DNA from: Zea mays | Lineage: Eukaryota > Streptophyta > Magnoliopsida > Poales > Poaceae | DNA: 64,000 nt | Direction: 5' to 3' | NCBI RefSeq assembly: GCF_902167145.1 | Contig: NC_050099.1 | Location: forward strand, 15,204,434-15,268,433 | Shown: piece after piece, positions 45,231-56,387 of the stretch | Layout: each line of letters opens with the position of its first letter | Position numbering within the stretch: the first letter of the stretch is position 1 | Position numbers and translations under genes: made by a program | The notes under the pieces: model-generated | Database searches by the model: none | What the model saw: the letters and a program-made list of their open reading frames with translations, nothing else | Told to the model about the DNA's origin: nothing

Positions 45231-48200
45231 TTGCAGGTTTATGCATCCGGGGGTTCAAGCTGGATTATCGACAGCGGATGCACAAACCATATGACGGGGG
45301 AGAAGAAGATGTTCACCTCCTACGTCAAGAATAAGGATTCCCAAGATTCAATTATATACGGTGATGGGAATCAAGGCAAGGTAAAAGGGTTAGGTAAAAT
45401 TGCAATTTCTAATGAGCACTCTATCTCCAATGTGTTTTTAGTTGAGTCTCTTGGTTACAATTTGCTATCTGTTAGTCAACTATGCAATATGGGATATAAT
45501 TGTCTTTTTACAAATGTAGATGTGTCTGTCTTTAGAAGAAGTGATGGTTCACTAGCCATTAAGGGTGTATTAGACGGCAAGCTTTACTTAGTTGATTTTG
45601 CAAAAGAAGAGGCTGGTCTAGATGCATGCTTAATTGCTAAGGCTAGCATGGGCTGGTTGTGGCATCGCCGCTTAGCACATGTGGGGATGAAGAACCTTCA
45701 CAAGCTTCTAAAGGGAGAACACGTGATAGGTTTGACTAACGTACAATTCGAAAAAGATAGACCGTGTGCAGCTTGTCAGGCAGGTAAACAGGTGGGAGGA
45801 GCGCATCACAGCAAGAATGTGATGACCACTTCAAGACCCCTGGAGCTACTACATATGGACCTCTTCGGACCCGTCGCCTATCTAAGCATAGGAGGAAGTA
45901 AGTATGGTCTAGTTATTTTTGATGACTTTTCCCGCTTCACTTGGGTATACTTTTTGCAGGATAAATATGAAACCCAAGGGACCCTCAAGCGCTTCCTCAG
46001 GAGAGCTCAAAATGAGTTTGAGCTCAAGGTGAAGAAGATAAGGAGCGACAACGGGTCCGAGTTCAAGAACTTTCAAGTGGAGGAGTTCCTTGAGGAGGAA
46101 GGGATCAAGCACGAGTTCTCCGCTCCCTACACACCACAGCAAAATGGTGTGGTAGAGAGGAAGAACAGGACGCTAATCGATATGGCGAGGACGATGCTTG
46201 GAGAATTCAAGACCCCCGAGCGTTTTTGGTCGGAAGCCGTCAACACGGCTTGCCACGCCATCAACATGGTCTACCTTCATCGCCTCCTCAAGAAGACTTC
46301 GTATGAGCTACTAACCGGTAACAAACCCAATGTATCTTACTTTCGTGTATTTGGGAGCAAGTGCTACATTCTAGTAAAGAAGGGTAGAAATTCTAAGTTT
46401 GCTCCCAAAGCTGTAGAAGGGTTTTTGTTAGGTTATGACTCAAATACAAAGGCGTATAGAGTCTTCAACAAATCATCGGGTTTGGTTGAATTCTCTAGCG
46501 ACGTTATATTTGATGAGACTAATGGCTCTCCAAGAGAGCAAGTTGTTGATCTTGATGATGTAGATGAAGAAGACGTTCCAACGGCCGCTATGCGCACCAT
46601 GGCGATTGGTGATGTGCGACCACAGGAACAATTCGAGCAAGATCAACCTTCTTCCTCAACAATGGTGCATCCCCCAACTCAAAACGATGAACAGGTTCAT
46701 CAAGAGGAGTGTGATCAAGGGGGAGCACAAGATGATCATGTGATGGAGGAAGAAGCACAACCGGCACCTCCAACCCAAGTTCGAGCGATGATTCAAAGGG
46801 ATCATCCCATCGACCAAATTCTGGGTGACATTAGCAAGGGAGTAACTACTCGATCTCGATTAGTTAATTTTTGTGAGCATTACTCCTTTGTCTCTTCTAT
46901 TGAGCCTTTCAGGGTAGAGGAGGCCTTGCTAGATCCGGACTGGGTATTGGCCATGCAGGAGGAGCTCAACAACTTCAAGAGAAATGAAGTTTGGACGCTG
47001 GTGCCTCGTCCCAAGCAAAATGTTGTGGGAACCAAGTGGGTGTTCCGCAACAAACAAGATGAGCACGGGGTGGTGACAAGGAACAAGGCTAGACTTGTGG
47101 CAAAAGGTTATGCCCAAGTCGCAGGATTGGACTTTGAGGAGACTTTTGCTCCTGTGGCTAGGCTAGAATCAATTCGTATCTTGCTAGCATATGCCGCTCA
47201 CCATTCCTTCAGGTTGTTCCAAATGGATGTGAAGAGCGCTTTCCTCAATGGGCCGATCAAGGAGGAAGTGTATGTGGAGCAACCCCCTGGCTTCGAGGAT
47301 GAACGGTACCCCGACCACGTGTGTAAGCTCTCTAAGGCGCTCTATGGACTTAAGCAAGCCCCAAGAGCATGGTATGAATGCCTTAGAGACTTTCTAATTG
47401 TTAATGCTTTCAAGGTTGGGAAAGCCGATCCAACTCTTTTTACTAAGACATGTGATGGTGATTTGTTTGTGTGCCAAATTTATGTCGATGACATAATATT
47501 TGGTTCTACTAACCAAAAGTCTTGTGAAGAGTTTAGCAGGGTGATGACGCAGAAATTCGAGATGTCGATGATGGGCGAGTTGAACTACTTCCTTGGGTTC
47601 CAAGTGAAGCAACTCAAGGACGGCACCTTCATCTCTCAAACGAAGTACACGCAAGATCTGCTAAAGCGGTTTGGGATGAAGGACGCCAAGCCCGCAAAGA
47701 CTCCGATGGGGACCGACGGACACACCGACCTCAACAAAGGAGGTAAGTCCGTTGATCAAAAAGCATACCGGTCAATGATAGGGTCTTTACTTTATTTATG
47801 TGCTAGTAGACCGGATATTATGCTTAGCGTATGCATGTGTGCTAGATTTCAATCCGATCCTAAGGAGTGTCACTTAGTGGCGGTGAAGCGAATTCTTAGA
47901 TATTTGGTTGCTACGCCTTGCTTCGGGCTCTGGTATCCAAAGGGGTCTACCTTTGACTTGGTTGGATACTCAGATTCTGACTATGCTGGATGTAAGGTCG
48001 ATAGGAAGAGTACATCAGGGACGTGCCAATTCTTAGGAAGGTCCCTGGTGTCATGGAACTCTAAGAAACAAACCTCCGTTGCCCTATCCACCGCTGAGGC
48101 CGAGTATGTTGCCGCAGGGCAGTGTTGCGCGCAACTACTTTGGATGAGGCAAACCCTTCGGGACTTTGGCTACAATATGAGCAAAGTCCCACTCCTATGT

Positions 48201-48434
48201 GACAATGAGAGTGCTATCCGCATGGCGGAAAATCCTGTTGAACACAGCCGCACAAAGCACATTGACATCCGGCATCACTTTTTAAGAGACCACCAGCAAA
48301 AGGGAGATATCGAAGTGTTTCATGTTAGCACCGAGAACCAGCTAGCCGATATCTTTACCAAGCCTCTAGATGAGAAGACCTTTTGCAGGCTGCGTAGTGA
48401 GCTAAATGTCTTAGATTCGCGGAACTTGGATTGA
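45231..48434 (+). CDS. pol: copia D Pol polyprotein (intact PR-INT-RT-RNase H)
   Basis: About 1067 codons without interruption, +1 relative to gag. No clear ATG opens the frame; the first bases follow a splice-acceptor-like CCTTGCAG. Order: protease [12 protein letters not shown] (residues 14-25); gag-pre-integrase with the HHCC finger (HRRLAH...CAACQAG); integrase core ([16 protein letters not shown], then the conserved Glu in the [10 protein letters not shown] region); an acidic linker; RT ([23 protein letters not shown] at 47481-47492); RNase H ([25 protein letters not shown]). It ends LDSRNLD*. All catalytic motifs are present. It would carry out processing, cDNA synthesis and integration in the virus-like particle if supplied with Gag. 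Confidence 0.95.
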   Translation: MQVYASGGSSWIIDSGCTNHMTGEKKMFTSYVKNKDSQDSIIYGDGNQGKVKGLGKIAISNEHSISNVFLVESLGYNLLSVSQLCNMGYNCLFTNVDVSVFRRSDGSLAIKGVLDGKLYLVDFAKEEAGLDACLIAKASMGWLWHRRLAHVGMKNLHKLLKGEHVIGLTNVQFEKDRPCAACQAGKQVGGAHHSKNVMTTSRPLELLHMDLFGPVAYLSIGGSKYGLVIFDDFSRFTWVYFLQDKYETQGTLKRFLRRAQNEFELKVKKIRSDNGSEFKNFQVEEFLEEEGIKHEFSAPYTPQQNGVVERKNRTLIDMARTMLGEFKTPERFWSEAVNTACHAINMVYLHRLLKKTSYELLTGNKPNVSYFRVFGSKCYILVKKGRNSKFAPKAVEGFLLGYDSNTKAYRVFNKSSGLVEFSSDVIFDETNGSPREQVVDLDDVDEEDVPTAAMRTMAIGDVRPQEQFEQDQPSSSTMVHPPTQNDEQVHQEECDQGGAQDDHVMEEEAQPAPPTQVRAMIQRDHPIDQILGDISKGVTTRSRLVNFCEHYSFVSSIEPFRVEEALLDPDWVLAMQEELNNFKRNEVWTLVPRPKQNVVGTKWVFRNKQDEHGVVTRNKARLVAKGYAQVAGLDFEETFAPVARLESIRILLAYAAHHSFRLFQMDVKSAFLNGPIKEEVYVEQPPGFEDERYPDHVCKLSKALYGLKQAPRAWYECLRDFLIVNAFKVGKADPTLFTKTCDGDLFVCQIYVDDIIFGSTNQKSCEEFSRVMTQKFEMSMMGELNYFLGFQVKQLKDGTFISQTKYTQDLLKRFGMKDAKPAKTPMGTDGHTDLNKGGKSVDQKAYRSMIGSLLYLCASRPDIMLSVCMCARFQSDPKECHLVAVKRILRYLVATPCFGLWYPKGSTFDLVGYSDSDYAGCKVDRKSTSGTCQFLGRSLVSWNSKKQTSVALSTAEAEYVAAGQCCAQLLWMRQTLRDFGYNMSKVPLLCDNESAIRMAENPVEHSRTKHIDIRHHFLRDHQQKGDIEVFHVSTENQLADIFTKPLDEKTFCRLRSELNVLDSRNLD

Positions 48435-49224
48435 ATTGTAGCATACATGTATTTATGCTTTTGATCATGTTCCTTTTTGCATTTTGTTGTTTAGTATGGT
48501 GCTCAAGTTGTACAAACACTCCCTGGACCTCACAAGTCCGTTGCAAAGTGATGCATGGTTTTAGGGGGAGATGTGTTACAACTTGACCCTTTGAGACTAA
48601 CCATATGCTTGAGTTTGCTTGTTTTAGTCTCGAAGGAGAATTAAAAGGGAAAAGGTGGACTTGGACCATGCAAGACTTCCACTGCACTCCGATGAAAAGA
48701 GTAACTTTTCCAAGTTCATCTTTTAACTCTTATTGCCTATTTGCTCTTAATTGAAGATTTTGGTGCGGCAATGGGGTTAAAGGGCCAAGATTGATCCCGT
48801 TTTGGTGCTTGATGCCAAAGGGGGAGAAAATAAAGGCCAAAGTGATAAATGGATCAGCTACCACTTGAGAGATTTTGAAAATAGTAGAATAGAGTTTTTT
48901 GTTTTGTCAAAACTCTTTTATTGTCTCTCTTGTCAAAAGTTGGCTTCTTGTGGGGAGAAATGTTGATTACGGGAAAAAGGGGGAGTTTTTGGAATCCTGA
49001 ATTAAATACTCCTGAAATGACTCTCTTTATGACTTAACATGTGTGTTTGACTTAGAGATAGAAATTTGAGTTTTGATTTGCAAAAACAAACCAAGTGGTG
49101 GCAAAGGATGATCCATATATACCAAAATTGAATCAAAATAAATTTGAGTTTTATTTGAAGTGATATTGCACTTGTTCTAGTTGCTTTATGTTGTGTTGGC
49201 ATAAATCACCAAAAAGGGGGAGAT
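48435..49224 (+). other. 3' non-coding region of D with repeated polypurine tracts
   Basis: No ORF. Four AAGGGGGAG-type tracts lie at about 48562, 48817, 48974 and 49211. The last (AAAAAGGGGGAG, 49211-49222) abuts the 3' LTR and is the functional plus-strand primer site. Multiple conserved polypurine tracts are a described Sirevirus hallmark. The preceding TGTGTTGGCAT.AATCACC block is shared with element C. Confidence 0.8.
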
Positions 49225-50523
49225 TGAAAGGGAAATGTGCCCTTGGGCCATTTCTAAGTATTTTGGTGATTGAGTGCCAACACAAGTGCTTAAATGTGAA
49301 TCTATACCCATGGATGGACAAAGTGCAAATCAAGAGTAAAGGTATGTTTCTAAGCCTTAGTACATTGTTTTGAAGACTAATGTATTGTGTCTAAGTGCTT
49401 GAAACAGGAGAAATCGAGTCAGAGAACAGTTGGCTGTGTACAGCCAAAAGGCTGTTCGGTCTGGAGCACCGGACTGTCCGGTGGTGCACCGGACAGTGTC
49501 CGGTGCGCCAGACTGACTCGGGCGAACTGGCCGCTCTCGGGAATTTACCGGCGACGTACGGCTATAATTCACCGGACTGTCCGGTGTGCACCGGACTGTC
49601 CGGTGAGCCAACGGTCGGCCGGGCCAACGGTGGACCTCACGATCTACGCGGGACACGCGGCCGGGCCAACGGTCGACCGCCCGATCTACGTGGGACACGT
49701 GGCCGAGCCAACGGCTAGAAGGGGTCACCGGACTGTCCGGTGTGCACCGGACATGTCCGGTGCGCCAACGGCTCTCTGGCGGCCAACGGTCGGCTGCGCC
49801 GTTTAAGGAAAGAAATCGGGCACCGGACAGTGTCCGGTGTGCACCAGACTGTCCGGTGCACCAGTCGACAGAAGGCAAGATCAGCCTTCCAGAGTTGCTC
49901 TCAACGGCTCCTAGCTGCCTTGGGGCTATAAAAGGGACCCCTAGGCGCATGGAGGAGGACACCAAGCATTCCTACAACATTCCTAAGCACCAAGACATCG
50001 ATTCCGCGCATTTGGTTCATTGTGATAGCATCTAGAGCTCTTGTTGAGTTGTGAACTCATTGAGTGGTGTTGCGAGCTCTTGTTGCGACTTGTGTGTGTG
50101 CTGTTGCTCTGATTTTGAGTCTTGTGTGCGTTGCTAGTTCCTCCCTTACTCCGTATTTCTTTGTGAATCTCAAGTGTAAGGGCGAGAGGCTCCAAGTTGT
50201 GGAGATTCCTCGCAAACGGGATATTGAAAGGCAAAGCAAAACACCGTGGTATTCAAGTTGGTCTTTGGACCGCTTGAGAGGGGTTGATTGCAACCCTCGT
50301 CCGTTGGGACGCCACAACGTGGAGTAGGCAAGCGTTGGTCTTGGCCGAACCACGGGATAAACCACTGTGTCATCTCTGTGTTTGATTTCTTGTGGTATTG
50401 TGTTTTGTTGAGACTCCTCTCTAGCCACTTGGCGATTATTGTGCTAACACTTAACAAGTTTTTGTGGCTATAAGTTTAAGTTTCACAGGATCACCTATTC
50501 ACCCCCCCCTCTAGGTGCTCTCA
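49225..50523 (+). repeat. 3' LTR of copia D (1299 bp)
   Basis: TGAAAGGGAAATGTGCCC to GGTGCTCTCA, then the target copy AGAGC. It is 20 bp longer than the 5' LTR: 19 bp at about 49584-49602 (one extra CCGGACTGTCC dyad unit) and one extra C near the end. Confidence 0.95.
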
Positions 50524-50528
50524 AGAGC

Positions 50529-53397
50529 TGAACTCGACACTTGCTTAATTGTTAAGACTAACATGGGTTGGCTCTGGCACCGCCGACTAGCCCATGTTGG
50601 GATGAAGAATCCTCACAAGCTTCTAAAGGGAGAGCACATTTTGGGACTAACCAATGTTCATTTTGAGAAAGACAGGGTATGTAGCGCATGTCAAGCAGGA
50701 AAGCAAGTTGGTGTTCATCATCCACACAAGAACATCATGACGATCGATAGGCCGCTTGAGCTACTCCACATGGACCTATTCGGCCCGATAGCTTACATAA
50801 GCATCGGCGGGAGTAAGTATTGTCTTGTAATTGTGGATGATTATTCTCGCTTCACTTGGGTGTTCTTTTTGCAGGAAAAATCTCAAATCCAAGAAACTTT
50901 AAAGGGATTCTTGAGACGGGCTCAAAATGAGTTCGGCTTAAGGATCAAGAAAATAAGAAGCGACAACGGGACGGAGTTCAAAAACTCACAAATAGAAGGC
51001 TTCCTTGAGGAGGAGGGCATCAAGCATGAGTTCTCTTCTCCCTACACGCCACAACAAAATGGTGTAGTGGAGAGGAAGAATAGAACTCTATTGGACATGG
51101 CAAGAACCATGCTTGATGAGTACAAGACTTCGGATCGGTTTTGGGCTGAGGCGGTCAACACCGCTTGCTACGCCATCAACCGGTTATATCTTCATTGAAT
51201 CCTCAAGAAGACATCATATGAACTCCTCACCGGTAAAAAGCCCAATGTTTCATATTTTAGAGACTTTGGTAGCAAATGTTTTATTCTTGTTAAAAGAGGT
51301 AGAAAATCTAAATTTGCTCCTAAGGCTGTAGAAGGCTTTTTACTTGGTTATGATTCAAACACAAGGGCATATAGAGTCTTTAACAAGTCCACTGGACTAG
51401 TTGAAGTTTCTTGTGACATTGTGTTTGCTGAGACTAACGGCTCTCAAGTAGAGCAAGTTGATCTTGATGAGCTAGATGATGAAGAGGCTCCGTGCGTCGC
51501 GCTAAGGAACATGTCCATTGGGGATGTGTGTCCTAAGAAATCCGAAGAGCCTCCACAAGCACAAGATCAACCATCTTCCTCAATGCAAGCATCTCCACCA
51601 ACTCAAGATGAGGATCAAGCTCAAGATAATGATGATGAAGATCAAGAGGAGCCACCTCAAGAGGAGGACAATGATCAAGGGGGAGATGCTAATGATCAAG
51701 ACAAGGAAGATGATGAGGGTCCAAGACCGCCACACCCAAGAGTCCACCAAGCAATTCAACGAGATCACCCCGTGAACACCATCCTCGGCGATATTCATAA
51801 GGGGGTAACCACTCGATCTTGTGTTGCTCATTTTTGTGAACATTACTCTTTTGTTTCCTCTATTGAGCCACACAGGGTATAGGAAGCACTTCAATATTCG
51901 GATTGGGTGCTGGCGATGCAAGAGGAACTCAACAACTTCACGAGGAATGATGTATGTCATTTAGTTCCACGTCCTAACCAAAATGTTGTAGGAACCAAGT
52001 GGGTCTTCCACAACAAACAAGATGAGCATGGTGTGGTGACAAGGAACAAAGCCCGACTTGTGGCCAAAGGATACTCCCAAGTCGAAGGTTTGGATTTCGG
52101 TGAAACTTATGCACCCATAGCTAGGCTTGAGTCAATTCGTATATTACTTGCCTATGCTACTTACCATGGCTTCAAGCTTTATCAAATGGACGTAAAAAGC
52201 GCCTTCCTCAATGGACCAATCAAGGAAGAGGTCTATGTTGAGCAACCTCCCGGCTTTGAAGATAGTGAGTACCCTAACCATGTCTACAAACTCTCTAAGG
52301 CACTTTATGGGCTCAAGCAAGCCCCAAGAGCATGGTATGAATGCCTAAGAGATTTTCTTATCGCTAATGGCTTCAAAGTCGGAAAAGTCGATCCTACTCT
52401 CTTTACTAAAACACTTGAAAATGATTTGTTTGTATGCCAAATTTGTGTTGATGATATCATATTTGGGTCTACTAACGAATCTACATGTGAAGAGTTTAGT
52501 AAGATCATGACTCAAAAATTCGAGATGTCGATGATGGGGGAGTTGAAGTATTTTCTAGGCTTTCAAGTGAAGCAACTCCAAGAGGGCACCTTCATCAGCC
52601 AAACGAAATACATTCAAGGCATACTCACCAAGTTTGGGATGAAGGATGCCAAGCCCATCAAGACACCCATGGGAACTAATGGGCATCTCGACCTCGACAC
52701 GGGAGGTAAATCCGTAGATCAAAATGTATACCGGTCGATGATAGGTTCCTTACTCTATTTATGTGCTTCACGGCCGGATATTATGCTTTCCGTATGCATG
52801 TGTGCAAGATTCCAAGCCGATCCTAAGGAAGTTCACCTTAGGGCCGTGAAACGAATCTTGAGATATCTAGTTTATACTCCTAAGTTTGGCCTTTGGTACC
52901 CCAGGGGATCCACATTTGATTTAATTGGTTATTCGGATGCTGATTGGGCAGGGTGTAAAATTAATAGAAAGAGCACATCCGGGACTTGCCAGTTCTTGGG
53001 AAGATCTCTGGTGTCTTGGGCTTCAAAGAAGCAAAATTCTGTCGCTCTTTGTACCGCCGAAGCCGAGTATATTGCCGCAGGCCATTGTTGCGCGCAGTTG
53101 CTTTGGATGAGGCAAACCCTTAGGGACTATGGTTACAAATTAACCAAAGTTTCTCTTCTATGTGATAATGAGAGTGCAATCCGCATGGCGGATAATCCCG
53201 TTGAGCATAGCCGCACTAAACACATAGCCATTCGGTATCACTTTTTGAGGGATCACCAACAAAAGGGGGACATCAAGATTGCTTATGTTAACACCAAAGA
53301 ACAATTAGCCGATATCTTCACCAAGCCGTTAGATGAGCAAACTTTTATCAAACTTAGGCATGAGCTAAATATTCTTGATTCTAGGAATTTTGATTGA
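50529..53397 (+). pseudogene. pol: copia C pol, 3' part (INT-RT-RNase H), two stops
   Basis: It continues the frame cut at 41502. Integrase: HHCC finger (HRRLAH...CSACQAG), [22 protein letters not shown] at 51196-51198 and TAG at 51880-51882 are the only interruptions; the frame is otherwise open to TGA 53395. In RT the YVDD site reads CVDD (52444-52455), with Cys for the conserved Tyr. RNase H motifs ([22 protein letters not shown]) are intact. With the protease mutation in the 5' part, this Pol is inactive. Confidence 0.9.
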
Positions 53398-54216
53398 CAT
53401 TTTGCACACATGGCTCATTTATATACCTTTGATCACATCTCTTTCATTTGCTATGACTAATGTGTTTTTCAAGTGCATTTCATGCTAAGTCATAGATTGA
53501 AAGGAAAAATGAGTCTTCGGCGAAGACAAGGCTTCCACTCCACTCCATCAAATTATTCATCCTTTGCCGTCGCTCCACACAACTCTCCAACTTTGGTATA
53601 ATCTTCACTCATATTCTATTTACCATAGGGGGAGAAAGTAAAAAGGGCTTATATTTCACTCAAGTATCCGTTTTTGGCGATTCATGCCAAAGGGGGAGAA
53701 AGTATTAGCCCAAAGCAAAAGGACCACCACCAATTTCAAAATTTTTAGTCTTTCAATTTGTATGTTTTTAAAGAATTTCAAATTGGTATCTTATTTTGAT
53801 CCATTTTCAAATTGGTATACCCCTTTTTCAAACTTAATATCTAAAACCCTCTTGAACACTAAGAGGAGGATTTCATTAAGGGGGAGTTTTGTTTAGTCAA
53901 AAGAAAAGCATTTGAAACAGGGGGAGAAAATTTCAAAATCTTGAAAATGCTTCTCAAAATCTTATTCATATATCTTTGACTATTTGCAAAAGACTTTGAA
54001 AAAGAATTTCCAAAAGAGTTTGCAAAAACAAAACAAGTGGTGCAAGCATGGTCCAAAATATTAAAATAGAAAAAAGCATCCATGCATATCTTATAAGAAT
54101 ATATATTGGTTTCATTCTAAGTAACCTTTGCACTTACATTATGCAAACTAGTTCAATTATGCACTTTTATATTTGCTTTGGTTTGTGTTGGCATCAATCA
54201 CCAAAAAGGGGGAGAT
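53398..54216 (+). other. 3' non-coding region of C with repeated polypurine tracts
   Basis: AGGGGGAG tracts occur near 53627, 53690, 53879, 53918 and 54203. The last (AAAAAGGGGGAG, 54203-54214) adjoins the LTR. No ORF of substance; the short frames at 53684-54083 are AT-rich and without domains. Confidence 0.78.
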
Positions 54217-55400
54217 TGAAAGGGAAATAGGCTTACACCTTTTCCTAATTGATTTTGGTGGTTGAATTGCCCAACACAAATAATTGGACTAACTAGTATG
54301 CTCTAGACTATAAGTTTTACAGGTGCCAAAGGTTCACAATAAACCAATAAAAAGACCAAGAAAGGGTTCAAACAAAGAGAGCAAAAGACAACCGAAGTGT
54401 GCCCTGGTCTGGCGCACCGGACTGTCTGGTGTGCCACCGGACAGTGTCCGGTGCACCAGGGAACCCGACTCCAAACTTGTCACATTCGGGAATTCTGGGG
54501 CCGCTCCTCTATAATTCACCGGACTGTCCGGTGTAGCACCGGACTGTCCGGTGCGCTAGCGGAGCAATGGCTACTTCGCGCCAACGGTCACCTGCAAAGA
54601 GCAGTTAATGCGCTACAGTGCACACAGAAGTCAGAGCAGAGTCAGAAGGCGCATCGGACAGTCTACAGGACCTGTACGGTGCACCACCGGACTGTCCGGT
54701 GGCCCAGATGTCAGAAGCTCCAACGGTCAGAATCCAACGGCCGGGTGACGTGGCTGGCGCACCGGACAGTGTCCGGTGCGCCATGCGGCAGCAGCCTCCA
54801 CCAACGGCTCATTTGGTGGTTGGGGCTATAAATACCCCCAACCACTCACCATTCATTGCATCCAAGTTTTTAGCCTTCAAACACCTTACAAGAGCTATAG
54901 CATTCAATACAAGACACAATCAAAGAGACCAAATCCTCTCCCAAGTCCAAAGATCATTCCAATCAAATAGTGGCTAGTGAGAGAGAAACTTGTGTTCATT
55001 TGAGCTCTTGCGCTTGGTTGATTTTCTTCTTCATTCTTTCTTGATTCCAACTCAATTGTAACCAAGGCAAGAGACACCAATTGTGTGGTGGTCCTTGTGG
55101 GGACTTAGTGTCCCGTTTGATTGAGAAGAGAAGCTCACTCGGTCTAAGTGACCGTTTGAGAGAGGGAAAGGGTTGAAAGAGACCCGGTCTTTGTGACCAC
55201 CTCAACGGGGAGTAGGTTTACAAGAACCGAACCTCGGTAAAACAAATCACCGTGTCATCCGCCTTATTTGCTTGTGATTTGTTTTTCGCCCTCTCTTTCG
55301 GACTCGTTTATATTTCTAACGCTAACCCCGGCCTATAGTTGTGCTTAAAGTTTGTAAAATTCAGATTCGCTCTATTCACCCCCCCTCTAGGCGACTTTGA
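54217..55400 (+). repeat. 3' LTR of copia C (1184 bp)
   Basis: TGAAAGGGAAATAGGC to CGACTTTGA, where the terminal CA has become GA, then the target copy GTGGC. The TATA box TATAAATA at 54827-54834 is intact, unlike in the 5' LTR. Confidence 0.92.
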
Positions 55401-55405
55401 GTGGC

Positions 55406-56387
55406 GACAAGAAGAAGAAAATGAAGAAAGTGGTCTACTATGAGACTGATTCTTCGTCGCCTTCCACCTTCGGCTCCGACACGCCGTCCGTCACTTCTAA
55501 GCGCCATGAGTGAAGAAGTTTAGTAAGATCCCCTTACGCTATCCTCGCATTTCCAAACGCACTCCTTTACTTTCCGTCCCACTAGGCAAACCACCGGTTT
55601 TTAACGGTGAAGATTATTGTATGTGGAGTGATAAAATGAGGCACCATCTAACCTCACTCCACGCTAGCATTTGGGACATTGTTGAGTTTGGAGCGCTGGA
55701 ACCATCCATGGGGGATGAAGGCTATGATTCGGACGAGGTAGCCCAAATCCGGCACTTCAACTCCCAAGCCACTACTATACTCCTCGCCTCTCTAAGTCGA
55801 GAGGAGTATAATAAGGTGCAAGGGTTGAAGAGTGCCAAAGAAATTTGGGACGTGCTCAAGACCGCGCACAAAGGAGATGAGGTGACCAAGATCACCAAGC
55901 GGGAAACGATCGAGGGGGAGCTCAGTCGATTTATGCTCAACCAAGGAGAGGAGCCACAAGCCATGTACAACCGGCTCAAGACCTTGGTCAACCAAGTGCG
56001 CAGCCTCGGGAGCACAAAATGGGTGACCATGAAATGGTCAAGGTTATTCTTAGATCACTCGTTTTTCTTAATCCTACTCAAGTTCAATTAATTCCTGGTG
56101 ATCCTAGATATAAGCTAATTTCTCTCGAGGAGGTTATAGGAAAGTTTGTGAGCTTTGAATTAATGATCAAAGGCTCCAAACAAATCATCGAGTGAGGTGC
56201 CACCTCCACACCCAAGGTGCAACCCGTCGCCTTCAAAGCGACGGAGGAGAAGAAGGAAGAGTCTACATCAAGTAGGCTTCCCATCGACGCCTCTAAGCTC
56301 GATAATGAGGAGATGGCGCTCATCATCAAGAGCTTCCGTCAAATCCTCAAGCAACGGAAGGGGAAAGACTACAAACCCCGTTCTAGG
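55406..56387 (+). pseudogene. gag: copia B gag, 3' fragment, two frameshifts
   Basis: The frame from 37290 resumes with the Lys-rich block and YYETDSSSPSTFGSD. A one-base loss at 55507-55512 shifts it into the capsid domain (VFNGEDYCMWSDKM to MYNRLKTLVNQVRSLG, 55510-56020). A second one-base loss near 56021 shifts it again, through LISLEEVIGKFVSFELMIKG, TGA at 56193-56195, and KDYKPRS. It stops just before the zinc knuckle, where LTR sequence of gypsy E starts. It retains the segment that gag of C has lost. Confidence 0.88.

Larger units (their letters stand above)
41503..50523 (+). mobile_element. Ty1/copia Sirevirus-like element D, TSD AGAGC
   Basis: A complete 9.0-kb element. The duplication AGAGC is at 41498-41502 and 50524-50528, and the pol frame of C resumes exactly after removal of D plus one target copy. 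By eye the two LTRs differ at roughly 16 positions in 1.28 kb plus one 19-bp and one 1-bp indel, so D is the youngest insertion of the nest. Pol is intact and gag is broken. LTR family: TGAAAGGGAAATGTGCCC, related to but distinct from B and C. Confidence 0.95.
37291..55400 (+). mobile_element. Ty1/copia Sirevirus-like element C, TSD GTGGC, split by D
   Basis: A complete element with both LTRs, PBS, intact gag, broken pol and polypurine tracts. The 5-bp duplication GTGGC is at 37286-37290 and 55401-55405. Without the nested D it measures about 9.1 kb, usual for maize Sireviruses (Ji/Opie/Giepum group; exact family not verified). By eye the two LTRs differ by several per cent, more than those of D. 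Confidence 0.93.
35908..56387 (+). mobile_element. Ty1/copia Sirevirus-like element B (split by C, 3' part lost)
   Basis: B consists of 35908-37290 and 55406-56387. The 5' LTR, PBS and gag start lie left of element C, and gag continues in the same frame right of it. It inserted into the RNase H of element A (left target bases ACTTC at 35903-35907). B ends abruptly in gag at 56387, where LTR sequence of gypsy E begins, so its pol and 3' LTR were removed by a deletion or rearrangement. Confidence 0.88.
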
